Below are positions 8,411-17,833 of a stretch of 64,000 nt of DNA, piece by piece (within the stretch, counting starts at the first letter, position 1; every line of letters begins with the position of its first letter). The DNA comes from Arthrobacter sp. NEB 688 (GTDB lineage Bacteria; Actinomycetota; Actinomycetes; Actinomycetales; Dermatophilaceae), in assembly GCF_013201035.1 (NCBI RefSeq), contig NZ_CP053707.1, forward strand, positions 1,550,001 to 1,614,000, written 5' to 3'. A program made the translations under genes and the position numbers. The notes under the pieces were generated by a model, which did no database searches, was not told the DNA's origin, and worked only from the letters and a program-made list of their open reading frames with translations.

Positions 8411-11400
8411 ATGTTCTCGCGGATCGCCGTCGTCAACCGTGGAGAGTCCGCGATGCGGCTCGTGCACGCCGTCCGCGACCTCAACGCCGAGCTCCCGCCC
8501 GGCGCACCGCGCACCGAGGTCGTCGCGCTGCACACCGAGGCCGAGCGCACGGCGATGTTCGTCCGCGAGAGCGACGTCGCGTACGACCTCGGCCCGGCCT
8601 CGAGCCGGCCCTACCTCGACCACGCGCGGCTGGCGACGGCGCTGCGCGAGACGCGGGCCGACGCCGTCTGGGTCGGCTGGGGCTTCGTCGCCGAGGACCC
8701 GGCCTTCGCCGAGCTCTGCCGCGAGCTCGGGGTCACGTTCATCGGGCCGAGCCCGGAGGCGATGCGCCAGCTCGGCGACAAGATCGGCTCCAAGCTCATC
8801 GCCGAGGAGGTCGGCGTCCCCGTCGCGCCCTGGAGCCGGGGCGGCGTCGACACCCTCGAGGAGGCCGTGGCCGCCGCGGGCCGCATCGGCTACCCCCTGA
8901 TGCTCAAGGCGACCGCCGGCGGTGGCGGCCGGGGCATCCGCAAGGTCACGACCGACGCCGAGCTCGAGGACGCCTACCAGCGCACCCGTGACGAGGCCGA
9001 GCGCGCGTTCGGCTCGGGCGTCGTCTTCCTCGAGAAGCTCGTCACCGGAGCGCGGCACGTCGAGGTCCAGGTCATCGCCGACGGGCAGGGCACCGCGTGG
9101 GCGATCGGCGTGCGCGACTGCTCCGTCCAGCGCCGCAACCAGAAGGTCATCGAGGAGTCCGCGTCGCCGCTGCTCGACGCCGACCAGGTCGCCGAGCTCA
9201 AGTCCTCCGCCGAGCGCCTCGCGGTGCGCGTCGGCTACGCCGGCGCCGGCACCGTCGAGTTCCTCTACCACCCGGGCGAGCGCTTCTTCGCGTTCCTCGA
9301 GGTCAACACCCGCCTCCAGGTCGAGCACCCGATCACCGAGGTCGTCACCCGCACCGACCTCGTGCGCCTGCAGATCCACGTCGCCGAGGGCGGCCGGCTC
9401 GAGGGCGAGCGGCCCGAGGAGCTCGGCCACGCCGTCGAGGCCCGGCTCAACGCCGAGGACCCCGACCGCGACTTCGCGCCGGCGCCCGGGCGCATCGTCC
9501 ACCTCGAGCTCCCCGCCGGTCCCGGCATCCGTGTCGACACCGGTGTGGCGGAGGGCGACTCGATCCCCGCCGACTTCGACTCGATGATCGCCAAGATCAT
9601 CGCGTACGGCCAGGACCGCGAGCAGGCCCTGGCCCGGTTGCGGCGCGCGATGCGCGACACGACCGTCGTCATCGAGGGCGGCGCCACGAACAAGTCCTTC
9701 ATCCTCGACCTGCTCGACCAGCCCGAGGTCGTCGACGGCAGCGCCGACACCGGATGGATCGACCGGGTGCGCGGCGAGGGCCGCCTCGTGACGACCGAGC
9801 ACTCCGGGGTGGCGCTCGTCGCCGCGGGCATCGAGGCCTACCTCGACGCCGAGGCCATCGAGCGGGCGCGCCTGCTGGAGACCGCCCGTGGTGGCCGTCC
9901 GCAGGTCCAGCACGACGTCGGCCGGGCCGTCGACCTCAAGCTGCGCGGCACCGTCTACAAGGTGACCGTCCTGCGCACCGGCCCCTCGCGCTACCGGGCC
10001 ACCGTCGCCGACGCGGCGGGCGAGCACACGGTCGACGCCGAGCTCGAGCGCCTCGGCGACTACGCCAGCCGGCTGCGCGTCGGTGACCGCCTGCACCGCC
10101 TCGTCACCGCGGCGCACGGCCCCGTCCAGCTCGTCGAGGTCGACGGCGTCACGCACCGGGTCAGCCGGGACGAGGGTGGCGTGCTGCGTTCTCCCGCACC
10201 GGCCCTCGTGGTGGCGACCCCGGTCGCCGTGGGCGACGAGGTCGCGGCCGGCGCGCCCGTCCTCGTCCTCGAGTCGATGAAGATGGAGACCGTTCTACCG
10301 GCGCCGTTCGCGGCCCGCGTCAAGGAGCTGCTCGTCGCGACGGGCAGCCAGGTCGAGACGGGTGCGCCGATGGTCCGCCTCGAACCGACGGGCGACGCCG
10401 AGGAGGCCGTCGCCGACAGCGGTGCGGTCGTCGACCTCGACCTGCCCGAGATCGGCACCGACGGCGACGCCCGCCGCCGCGCCGACCGCAGCCGGGCCGA
10501 CCTCTCGGCGATGCTCCTCGGCTACGACCTCGACGCCGCCCACCAGGGTCGGGCGCTCGAGGGGTACCTCGCCGCGCGCGACGAGCTCGCGGCCACCGGC
10601 GAGGGCGTCGTGCGCGACGAGATCGACCTGCTCACGGTGTTCGCCGACCTGGCCGAGCTCGCCCGCAACCGGCCCGTCGGCCAGGAGGCGCACGTCGAGA
10701 ACCGCGTGCACAGCCCGCGCGAGCACTTCCGGACCTTCCTGCAGACCCTCGACCCCGAGCGCGGCGGCCTGCCGGCCGACTTCGTCTCCCGCCTCGAGCG
10801 CGTCCTGCGCCACCACGAGGTCGAGGGGCTCGACCGCACGCCGCAGCTCGAGGGCGCCGTCTTCCGGATCTTCCTCTCGCAGCAGCGTTCTGCGCCCGAG
10901 GTCGCGATGGCCACGTCCATCCTCCAGCGCTGGCTCGGCGAGCCCCAGCCCGAGGGGGAGGCCGGCCAGGCCGCGCACGACCTCCTCGACCGGCTCGTCG
11001 TCGCGACCCAGCTGCGCTTCCCGGTCGTCGGCGACCTCGCCCGCAGCGTGCGCTTCCGCTGGTTCGACCAGCCGCTCGTCGACGAGGACCGCCGCAGCGT
11101 CCTCGGCTCGGTCGGCGCCGGGCTCGAGGAGATCGACGCGATGGCCCCCGGGCCCGAGCGCACCGCCCGCGTCGACGCGCTGGCCGACATCCCGGAACGC
11201 ATCGTCCGCTTCCTCGGCGAGCGGCTGCGGGCCGGGGTGCCCGAGCGCGAGCCGATGCTCGAGGTCCTCGTCAAGCGGCACTACCGCGAGCACGCCCTCA
11301 GCGGGCTGACCGAGCGCGCCGAGGAGGGCCGCTCGGTCGCGGTCGCGGACTACCGCCTCGACGACACCGACACCCACCTCGTGAGCACCGTCGGCACCGT

Positions 11401-13936
11401 CGACGAGCTGACCGCCGGGTCGGGCCTCGCGACCCTGCTCGAGCGGCTCGTGGCCGACCGGGCGCCGGGGCGGGACGCGGTCGTCGACCTCTACGTCCAC
11501 TGGCCCGCGCCGCCCGCCGACCCCGAGGCGGCCTCGGCCGAGCTCGCGGAGCGCGTCGGAGCGATGGCCTTCGCGCACGCCTGCCGGCGCGTGGCCGTCG
11601 GGGTCGTCACCGACGACGGGCGCGAGGTCGGCTACTTCACCTTCCGCGCCCAGCCCGACGGCACCCTCGTCGAGGACGACCCCGTGCGCGGGGTCCACCC
11701 GATGGTCGGCCGGCGGCTCAACGTCTGGCGCCTGCGCGACTTCGCGCTGACCCGCCTCGACGCTCCGGAGGACGTCCTCCTCCTGCACGCGGTCGCGAAG
11801 GAGAACCCGCAGGACCAGCGCCTCGTGGCGCTCGCCCAGGTCCGCCAGCTCGTCGTCGTCCGCGACGAGTCGGGCAGGGTCACCGCGCTGCCGCACGTCG
11901 AGCGCGCCCTGGCCAACTGCCTCGAGGCGGTCCGCCGCGCCCGCACGACGCTCGGCGGTGGCGCCCGCCTGGACATGAACCACGTGTGGCTGCACATCTG
12001 GCCGCCGGTCGAGGGCGACCTCGACCAGCTGACCGCCCTCCAGGGCAAGGTCGCCCCGATGACGGCCGGCGCGGGCATCGAGGAGGTCCGCATCGAGGGC
12101 TCCATCGGGGCCGAGCGCGGTCACTCGGTGCCGATCTGCGCGCGGTTCACCTACCAGCCGGGCTCCGGTGTGGCGTTCACGGTCGAGCAGCCGCCGACCG
12201 AGCGGCTGCGCCCGCTGGACTCCTACGCCGAGAAGGTCGTCCGCGCCCGGCGCCGCGGCCTCGTCTACCCGTACGAGCTCGTCTCGATGATCGCCGGCGG
12301 TGGTGGCGAGGCCGTCGAGTACGACCTCGACGACTCCGGCGCCCTCGTGCCGGTCGACCGCCCCTACGGGCAGAACACGGCCGGGATGATCTGCGGCGTC
12401 GTCACGACGCCCACCCCGCTGCACCCCGAGGGCGTCACCCGCGTCCTGCTCTGCGGCGACCCCCTGCGCGCGCTCGGTGCCGTCGCCGAGCCGGAGTGCC
12501 GGCGGGTCATCGCCGCGCTCGACCTCGCGGAGGAGCGGGGGCTGCCCGTCGAGTGGTTCGCCCTCTCGGCCGGCGCCCGCATCTCGATGGACTCCGGCAC
12601 CGAGAACATGGACTGGGTCGCCAAGGCGCTCAAGCGGATCATCGAGTTCACCCAGGCCGGCGGCGAGGTCAACGTCGTCGTCGCGGGCATCAACGTCGGG
12701 GCGCAGCCGTACTGGAACGCCGAGGCGACGATGCTCATGCACACCAAGGGCATCCTCGTCATGACGCCGGACTCGGCCATGGTGCTGACCGGCAAGCAGT
12801 CGCTCGACTTCTCCGGAGGCGTCAGCGCCGAGGACAACTTCGGCATCGGCGGCTACGACCGCGTCATGGGCCCCAACGGGCAGGCGCAGTACTGGGCCAA
12901 GGACCTCGTCGACGCCTACGGAGTGCTTCTCGCGCACTACGACTCGACGTGGACGGCTCCGGGGGAGGCCGGCCCGCGCCGGGCCCGCACGACCGACCCG
13001 CTCGAGCGCGACGTCACGGTCTACCCGCACGTCATGGAGGGCAGCGACTTCACGAGCGTCGGCGACATCTTCTCGTCGGCGACGAACCCGGACCGCAAGA
13101 AGGCGTTCGACATCCGCACCGTGATGCGCGCCGTCGCCGACCAGGACCACGACACGCTCGAGCGCTGGGCCGGGATGGCCGACGCCGAGACCGCGGTCGT
13201 GTTCGACGCCCGCATCGGCGGGATCCCGGTGGCGCTGCTGGGCATCGAGTCGCGCACGGTGGCCCGTCGCGGGTTCCCGCCCACCGACGGCCCCGACACC
13301 TACACCGCCGGCACGCTGTTCCCGCGCTCGTCGAAGAAGGCGGCCCGGGCCATCAACGCGGCGTCGGGCAACCGGCCGCTCGTCGTCCTCGCCAACCTGT
13401 CGGGCTTCGACGGGTCGCCCGAGTCGATGCGCGGGATGCAGCTCGAGTACGGCGCCGAGATCGGTCGGGCCATCGTCAACTTCGAGGGCCCCATCGTCTT
13501 CGTCGTCGTGTCGCGGTACCACGGAGGCGCGTTCGTCGTGTTCTCCAAGGCGCTCAACCCGCGGATGACGGTGCTCGCGGTCGAGGGGTCGTTCGCCTCG
13601 GTCATCGGCGGCGCCCCGGCGGCGGCCGTCGTGTTCGCCCGCGACGTCGACGCCCGGACCGCCGCGGACCCGCGGGTCGCGGACCTCGAGGCGCGGGTGC
13701 GCGAGGCGTCCGCCACCGAGCGGCCGCTGCTGGCCAGCGAGCTCGCGACGGTCCGGCAGGCGGTGCGCTCCGAGATGCTCGGCAAGGTCGCGTCCGAGTT
13801 CGACCGCGTCCACGACATCCACCGCGCGGTCGAGGTCGGGTCGGTCGACGCCGTCATCGCGGCGCGCGACCTGCGCCCGCGCATCGTCGCCGCCCTCGAG
13901 GCCGAGCTCGCGCCGGGCGAGGTCCCGACCGTCTGA
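8411..13936 (+). CDS. Single-chain acyl-CoA carboxylase (BC-BCCP-central-CT)
   Basis: 1841 residues. Biotin carboxylase occupies about residues 1-450, with the Gly-rich loop TAGGGGRGIRKV. The biotin-carrier domain has ESMKMET, with biotinyl Lys624. A middle region at about 680-1230 includes LDMNHVWLHIWPPV, which resembles the central domain of eukaryotic acetyl-CoA carboxylase. The carboxyltransferase runs from about 1300 to 1800 (GQNTAGMICGVV, ARISMDSGTENMDW, LSGFDGSPESMRGM). The enzyme carboxylates a short- or long-chain acyl-CoA using ATP and bicarbonate. Most actinobacteria use separate AccA and AccD chains, so this is an additional enzyme. Related single-chain carboxylases (LCC, YCC) are known from actinobacteria and Deinococcus. 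The ATG at 8411 directly precedes the conserved MFSRIAVVNRGE start. Confidence 0.93.
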   Translation: MFSRIAVVNRGESAMRLVHAVRDLNAELPPGAPRTEVVALHTEAERTAMFVRESDVAYDLGPASSRPYLDHARLATALRETRADAVWVGWGFVAEDPAFAELCRELGVTFIGPSPEAMRQLGDKIGSKLIAEEVGVPVAPWSRGGVDTLEEAVAAAGRIGYPLMLKATAGGGGRGIRKVTTDAELEDAYQRTRDEAERAFGSGVVFLEKLVTGARHVEVQVIADGQGTAWAIGVRDCSVQRRNQKVIEESASPLLDADQVAELKSSAERLAVRVGYAGAGTVEFLYHPGERFFAFLEVNTRLQVEHPITEVVTRTDLVRLQIHVAEGGRLEGERPEELGHAVEARLNAEDPDRDFAPAPGRIVHLELPAGPGIRVDTGVAEGDSIPADFDSMIAKIIAYGQDREQALARLRRAMRDTTVVIEGGATNKSFILDLLDQPEVVDGSADTGWIDRVRGEGRLVTTEHSGVALVAAGIEAYLDAEAIERARLLETARGGRPQVQHDVGRAVDLKLRGTVYKVTVLRTGPSRYRATVADAAGEHTVDAELERLGDYASRLRVGDRLHRLVTAAHGPVQLVEVDGVTHRVSRDEGGVLRSPAPALVVATPVAVGDEVAAGAPVLVLESMKMETVLPAPFAARVKELLVATGSQVETGAPMVRLEPTGDAEEAVADSGAVVDLDLPEIGTDGDARRRADRSRADLSAMLLGYDLDAAHQGRALEGYLAARDELAATGEGVVRDEIDLLTVFADLAELARNRPVGQEAHVENRVHSPREHFRTFLQTLDPERGGLPADFVSRLERVLRHHEVEGLDRTPQLEGAVFRIFLSQQRSAPEVAMATSILQRWLGEPQPEGEAGQAAHDLLDRLVVATQLRFPVVGDLARSVRFRWFDQPLVDEDRRSVLGSVGAGLEEIDAMAPGPERTARVDALADIPERIVRFLGERLRAGVPEREPMLEVLVKRHYREHALSGLTERAEEGRSVAVADYRLDDTDTHLVSTVGTVDELTAGSGLATLLERLVADRAPGRDAVVDLYVHWPAPPADPEAASAELAERVGAMAFAHACRRVAVGVVTDDGREVGYFTFRAQPDGTLVEDDPVRGVHPMVGRRLNVWRLRDFALTRLDAPEDVLLLHAVAKENPQDQRLVALAQVRQLVVVRDESGRVTALPHVERALANCLEAVRRARTTLGGGARLDMNHVWLHIWPPVEGDLDQLTALQGKVAPMTAGAGIEEVRIEGSIGAERGHSVPICARFTYQPGSGVAFTVEQPPTERLRPLDSYAEKVVRARRRGLVYPYELVSMIAGGGGEAVEYDLDDSGALVPVDRPYGQNTAGMICGVVTTPTPLHPEGVTRVLLCGDPLRALGAVAEPECRRVIAALDLAEERGLPVEWFALSAGARISMDSGTENMDWVAKALKRIIEFTQAGGEVNVVVAGINVGAQPYWNAEATMLMHTKGILVMTPDSAMVLTGKQSLDFSGGVSAEDNFGIGGYDRVMGPNGQAQYWAKDLVDAYGVLLAHYDSTWTAPGEAGPRRARTTDPLERDVTVYPHVMEGSDFTSVGDIFSSATNPDRKKAFDIRTVMRAVADQDHDTLERWAGMADAETAVVFDARIGGIPVALLGIESRTVARRGFPPTDGPDTYTAGTLFPRSSKKAARAINAASGNRPLVVLANLSGFDGSPESMRGMQLEYGAEIGRAIVNFEGPIVFVVVSRYHGGAFVVFSKALNPRMTVLAVEGSFASVIGGAPAAAVVFARDVDARTAADPRVADLEARVREASATERPLLASELATVRQAVRSEMLGKVASEFDRVHDIHRAVEVGSVDAVIAARDLRPRIVAALEAELAPGEVPTV

Positions 13937-13945
13937 CGTCGGTGG

Positions 13946-13978
13946 GCTTCCGCGCTGTCACCGGGACGGCGCGGAAGC
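13946..13978 (+). terminator. hairpin after the carboxylase gene
   Basis: GCTTCCGCGC (13946-13955) and GCGCGGAAGC (13969-13978) form a perfect 10-base stem with a 13-base loop, 9 bases after the stop codon. Confidence 0.6.
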
Positions 13979-14140
13979 TCATCGCTGACGTGGATGCGTC
14001 CGCGTCACGAGGGAGCGACCGCGTCATCACCGCGACGACGGGGTTGCTCGGCGTCGGCGTCGGCGTCGACGGGGATGTGTTGAGAGCGCCTGTAGGGGAA
14101 TGGATTTCGATGTCCACAGGTGGCTTCGGATGCTTGTTCG

Positions 14141-14156
14141 TCGAACGGGTGTTCGG
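14141..14156 (+). promoter_or_regulatory. LexA (SOS) box upstream of the DUF222/HNH gene
   Basis: TCGAACGGGTGTTCGG matches the actinobacterial SOS consensus TCGAAC-N4-GTTCGA at all but the last base. It ends 11 bases before the ATG. The surrounding 60 bases are AT-richer than the rest of the window, as expected for a promoter. This predicts DNA-damage induction of the HNH gene. Confidence 0.8.
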
Positions 14157-14167
14157 TAGGATGAGGC

Positions 14168-15610
14168 ATGGACACCGAGACCCTCTCCCGCCGCGTGACG
14201 GCGCTGCGCGAGGAGTGCGCGCGGCTGGGTCGTGAGCTGGTGGAGGGCGGTCACCGGCTGTCCGCGGAGGAGGCGTTCGCGCTCGCCGGCGAGCTGCAGG
14301 GACTCGTCAATGCGGCCGAGGGGGCGACGGCCGTGGCTGGTGCGTGGGGTGCTCGGGTGGAGACGACGGTGCGGTCGGGCTTGTGGGAGCGGGTGCACCC
14401 GCTGGGGTTCGTCGACGCGATGGCCGCGACGCGGATGAGCCTGGCGACCGGGCTCACGGAAGGTCTCGCGGGTCGCAAGGCCGCGCTGGGTGCGGCCGTG
14501 GGTGAGCGGTTCCCGCTGGTGCGTGACCTGCTGGTCGAGGGGGCCGTCGCGGTCGCGGCCGTGCAGAAGATCGTCGACGCGTGCGCGGGTCTGGACGTGG
14601 AGGCGTGCCTGCGCGTGGACGCCGAGCTGGCGCCCCGCCTGGCGCGGATGGACCCGGCCCGCGTTGCCGGCGAGGCCCGCCGGGTGGCGACCCGGGTCGC
14701 GGCCGAGCAGGTCGCGGCGCACGTGGCGCTGCGCAGGCGCGGGCGGTGCGTGGAGGTCCGCCCCGGGGAGGACGGCCTGACCGACTGGTTCGCGTCCCTG
14801 CCGACGGCCACGTCGAGCGCGATGTGGGCGGCGGTCGAAGCGCTGGCCGGGGACTATCGCGCGGTCGACGACGCCCTGTCCGTGCCGCAGTCCCGCGCGG
14901 ACGCCCTGACCGACCTGGTGCTGCGCAACGTGACGGTGTCCGCGCAGGTGACTCTCGGGGTGCCGGTGGTGACCGACCGGCCTGCGCCGGAGCCGGTGGC
15001 GGGGACGAGGTTCCGGGTGGACTGGGACGACGACGAGACCCTCGTCGACGCGACGACGGGTGAGATCGTCCGCTACGGCGACCTGGACCCTCAGTCGCGG
15101 GAGGAGCTGTCGTGGCTGGAGGAGCTCGACGACGACCCCAGCGACCGCACCTTCGCCCTGGCCGAGGTCACGCCCGGGTACGCCGTGTCCGGCACCCAGC
15201 TCCCCGGCCTGGGGTGGGTGGAGCCCGCGACGCTGGCCAACCTGCTGAGGCTGTTGCCGGTCGAGGTGGCCCGGGCCGTGCTCGAGGCCGACACCGGCAC
15301 CCTCGCCTGCCTCACCACCGCGGCGTACCGGCCACCCAAGGCGATCGCCGAGTTCGTGAAGACCCGCGACGGGACCTGCCGGATGTGGGGCTGCACCCGC
15401 CCGGCTGAACGCTGCGACCTCGACCACGTCCGACCCTGGCCCAGTGGCGACACGTCACCGGGCAACCTCGCCGCGCTCTGCCGACGACACCACCGCCTCA
15501 AGCAGCAGGACCGCTGGCGACCGACCATCGCCCGGGACGGCACCGTCACCTGGCACGGACCCGACGGCACCACCCGCACCACCGCACCCGCCCACCGCCT
15601 CACCGGCTGA
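14168..15610 (+). CDS. DUF222 (13E12-type) HNH endonuclease-like protein
   Basis: 480 residues. The N-terminal DUF222 region (about 20-330) is Ala/Arg/Val-rich and helical. The C-terminal HNH domain (about 400-450) carries CRMWGC, the DHVRPW block and CRRHHRLKQQ, giving the Cys4/His pattern and the HNH residues. Proteins of this architecture are the 13E12-repeat family, multicopy in mycobacteria and other actinobacteria and in part LexA-regulated there. Nuclease activity is inferred from the HNH motif only. The SOS box 11 bases upstream supports a DNA-damage role. Codon use is slightly less GC-extreme near the start than in the neighbours, so mobility cannot be excluded. The gene converges on the YcaQ gene with 23 bases between stops. 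Confidence 0.88.
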   Translation: MDTETLSRRVTALREECARLGRELVEGGHRLSAEEAFALAGELQGLVNAAEGATAVAGAWGARVETTVRSGLWERVHPLGFVDAMAATRMSLATGLTEGLAGRKAALGAAVGERFPLVRDLLVEGAVAVAAVQKIVDACAGLDVEACLRVDAELAPRLARMDPARVAGEARRVATRVAAEQVAAHVALRRRGRCVEVRPGEDGLTDWFASLPTATSSAMWAAVEALAGDYRAVDDALSVPQSRADALTDLVLRNVTVSAQVTLGVPVVTDRPAPEPVAGTRFRVDWDDDETLVDATTGEIVRYGDLDPQSREELSWLEELDDDPSDRTFALAEVTPGYAVSGTQLPGLGWVEPATLANLLRLLPVEVARAVLEADTGTLACLTTAAYRPPKAIAEFVKTRDGTCRMWGCTRPAERCDLDHVRPWPSGDTSPGNLAALCRRHHRLKQQDRWRPTIARDGTVTWHGPDGTTRTTAPAHRLTG

Positions 15611-15633
15611 GGCGTCGCTCGAGGTCGTCCATG

Positions 15634-16755
15634 TCAGTCGTCGGCGCTCGACCAGCCGGACGGAAGCATCAGCTCGACCTCGAGCAGTCCTGCGAGGGAG
15701 CGCAGCTCGCGCTCGACCCCACCGCGCATCGCTCCAGTGGGCTCCTCGTCCCAGTGCACGGCGGCGACGCGGAGCACCCCGGCGCCGGCGTCACGGTGCG
15801 CGTCGACCTTGCCGACGAGCCGGTCACCGTGGAGCACCGGCAGCGCGAAGTAGCCCCAGCGCCGCGAGGCCGCCGGCTTGTACATCTCGAGCTGGTAGTC
15901 GAACTCGAACAGCTCGGCCATCCGCTTGCGGTCGAAGACGAGGCGGTCCAGCGGCGAGAGCAGCGCCGTCCGCCCCGAGAACCCGCCCTCGAGCGCGGCC
16001 GGGTCGACCCGCCAGCGCCCGCGCACCCCCTCGACGACCGCCTCGACCCCGGCCTCCCCGACGTGGTTGGGCTCGCCGGGCGGGAAGGTCACGCGGGCCC
16101 GCGCGATGCCGAGGGCCGCCAGCCGCCGCCGGTCGCGCTCGCGCTCCGCCTCCTCGAACGGGACGGTGGGGCCGTCCGGGTGCACCCGCGGGGCGAGGTC
16201 CCAGGTGCGCTCCCGGTTCTCGCGGGACGACACCGCCACCTCGCCGCGCTGCTCCATGAGGTCGAGCATCCGCTGGACGTTCTTGCTGTTGGTCCACCCG
16301 GACGAGCGCCACGGCACGACGCAGGTGTCGGGGATCTCGCGCGCGGGCAACGGTCCCTCGGAGCGCAGGAGGGTGAGGATCGCGTCGCGGCACGCCCGGT
16401 TCGCCTCGACCCACGCCTCGAGCTCGCGCCGCCACGCGCTGAGCGGCTCGACGCCGGGCCACGCCGCCATCTGGGCGCGGAACAGGGCGATGTCCTCGGC
16501 GGGGCGCAGGTACCCGAGGTGCTCCACGATCGCCCGGGACTCCAGGAGGTCGTCGAGGACGTCGGGGGAGTACGCCGACCCGAGCCGGCTCCACAGGACG
16601 AGGTCGGCGTTCGGGGCGACGTGCGCCGTGAGGTCCATCTGGACCAGGCCGAGGTGGCGCACGACGGCGAGGGCGTCGACGGGCCGGTCCCGGATCAGCA
16701 GCTGCGCCCGCACGGCCGCCCGCCGGGCGTCGCGGCGGCTGAGCTCGAGCACCAT
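15634..16755 (-). CDS. YcaQ/AlkX-type winged-helix DNA glycosylase
   Basis: 373 residues, typical for the HTH_42/YcaQ family. LGLVQMDLTAHVAPNADLVLWSR contains the QxD catalytic motif (Gln39, Asp41) seen in YcaQ, as opposed to QxQ in AlkZ. The C-terminal block SPLDRLVFDRKRMAELFEFDYQLEMYKP is also diagnostic. Characterised members unhook interstrand crosslinks or excise alkylated bases. The start ATG at 16755 gives the expected N-terminus; the longer open frame is antisense to the next gene. It is divergent from the MocA-like gene and convergent with the SOS-boxed HNH gene, so two DNA-damage genes sit side by side. Confidence 0.9.
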   Translation of the reverse strand: MVLELSRRDARRAAVRAQLLIRDRPVDALAVVRHLGLVQMDLTAHVAPNADLVLWSRLGSAYSPDVLDDLLESRAIVEHLGYLRPAEDIALFRAQMAAWPGVEPLSAWRRELEAWVEANRACRDAILTLLRSEGPLPAREIPDTCVVPWRSSGWTNSKNVQRMLDLMEQRGEVAVSSRENRERTWDLAPRVHPDGPTVPFEEAERERDRRRLAALGIARARVTFPPGEPNHVGEAGVEAVVEGVRGRWRVDPAALEGGFSGRTALLSPLDRLVFDRKRMAELFEFDYQLEMYKPAASRRWGYFALPVLHGDRLVGKVDAHRDAGAGVLRVAAVHWDEEPTGAMRGGVERELRSLAGLLEVELMLPSGWSSADD

Positions 16756-16845
16756 GCCGTCGAACCTAACCGCCCATCCGGACGACCGCCGTCCGGATGC
16801 CGCCGACACCGACCGCGCCGGGCCGTGGGTGGCAGGCTGGCGCCC

Positions 16846-17451
16846 GTGACCACCGTCGGGCTCCTCCTCGCCGCGGGCGCCGGGCGCCGGATGGGCGGCC
16901 CCAAGGCCCTCGTCCGCCCGGCCGACGACGCCCCCACCCTCCTCGAGGCGACCCTCGACCGGCTGCTCCACGCCGGGCTCGAGCAGGTCGTCGTCGTCCT
17001 CGGCGCCTCGGCCGAGCAGGCCCGACCCCTCGCCGAGGTCGCCGGAGCCGCCGTCGTCGTCGCCGACGACTGGGAGGAGGGGATGGGCGCCTCGCTGCGC
17101 GCCGGGCTGCGACACCTCGACGCCACCGCGGCGCCGGAGGTCCACGCGGCCGTCGTCACCCTCGTCGACCTGCCGGACGTCGGCACCCGCGTCTACCGGC
17201 GGGTGCTGTCCGCGACCCGGGGCGCCGGCCCGGAGGTCCTCCTGCGCGCCACCTACGACGGCACGGCCGGCCACCCCGTCGTCCTCGGGCGCGCCCACTG
17301 GGCCGCCGTGGCCGACACCGCGCGCGGCGACCGCGGCGCCCGGGACCACCTCGCGGCCCACCCGCCCACCTCGGTCGAGTGCGGCGACCTCGCGAGCGGC
17401 ACCGACGCCGACACCCCCGACGCCCTGCGCGCGCACCGCCACGCGCCATGA
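16846..17451 (+). CDS. MocA/MobA-like molybdenum-cofactor nucleotidyltransferase
   Basis: 201 residues. The N-terminus VGLLLAAGAGRRMGGPKAL is the nucleotidyltransferase signature, and VTLVDLPDVG holds the metal-binding Asp. Family members transfer CMP or GMP to molybdopterin. Next to a molybdenum hydroxylase, MocA-type cytidylyl transfer is most likely, because xanthine-oxidase-family enzymes use the cytosine dinucleotide cofactor. The GTG start is chosen because the motif begins six residues later. The gene opens the cox-like operon and ends 7 bases before the next start. Confidence 0.85.
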   Translation: MTTVGLLLAAGAGRRMGGPKALVRPADDAPTLLEATLDRLLHAGLEQVVVVLGASAEQARPLAEVAGAAVVVADDWEEGMGASLRAGLRHLDATAAPEVHAAVVTLVDLPDVGTRVYRRVLSATRGAGPEVLLRATYDGTAGHPVVLGRAHWAAVADTARGDRGARDHLAAHPPTSVECGDLASGTDADTPDALRAHRHAP

Positions 17452-17458
17452 TGGCCGG

Positions 17459-17833
17459 GTGAGCGAGCGGAGACGGTGGCCGGCGAGCGTCTACGACCAC
17501 GGCACCGACCCCGACGCCCGCTTCTCCCTCGCCAACGAGCGCACCTTCCTCGCCTGGGCCCGCACGGCGCTGGCCCTGCTCGCCGGGTCCGCCGCGCTCG
17601 ACGCCCTCGACCTGCCACTGCAGGACACCGTGCAGTCGGTGCTCGCGGCGCTCCTGGCCCTTGCGGGGATGGTCACCGCCGTCACCGCGTGGCGCACGTG
17701 GGCCCGCACCGAGCGGGCGATGCGCGAGGGGACGCCGCTGCCCGGCAACCCGACGATGGTCGTGGTCGTCGCGACGATCGGGGCGGTCGGGCTCGTCCTC
17801 GCCGTCGCGAGCGTGCTCCGGGGCCTCGGGTGA
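17459..17833 (+). CDS. DUF202 (YidH-type) membrane protein
   Basis: 124 residues. FSLANERTFLAWARTALALLAG is the DUF202 signature, followed by three hydrophobic helices (about 38-55, 60-80 and 98-118). Function is unknown for the family. The GTG start has the next gene overlapping its stop (GTGA). Its position between MocA and CoxD/CoxE genes suggests a link to the hydroxylase, but that is context only. Confidence 0.85.
   Translation: MSERRRWPASVYDHGTDPDARFSLANERTFLAWARTALALLAGSAALDALDLPLQDTVQSVLAALLALAGMVTAVTAWRTWARTERAMREGTPLPGNPTMVVVVATIGAVGLVLAVASVLRGLG

Noticed and set aside
10295-13822. Long minus-strand open frame (about 1175 codons) antisense to the carboxylase
   Set aside because: Its composition (Asp/Val/Arg/His-rich, no domain) is the usual shadow of a high-GC coding strand, and the plus strand encodes clear carboxylase domains.
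14168-15610. Homing endonuclease or mobile intron
   Set aside because: No split gene or intron boundary is seen; the DUF222-HNH layout is that of the 13E12 family.
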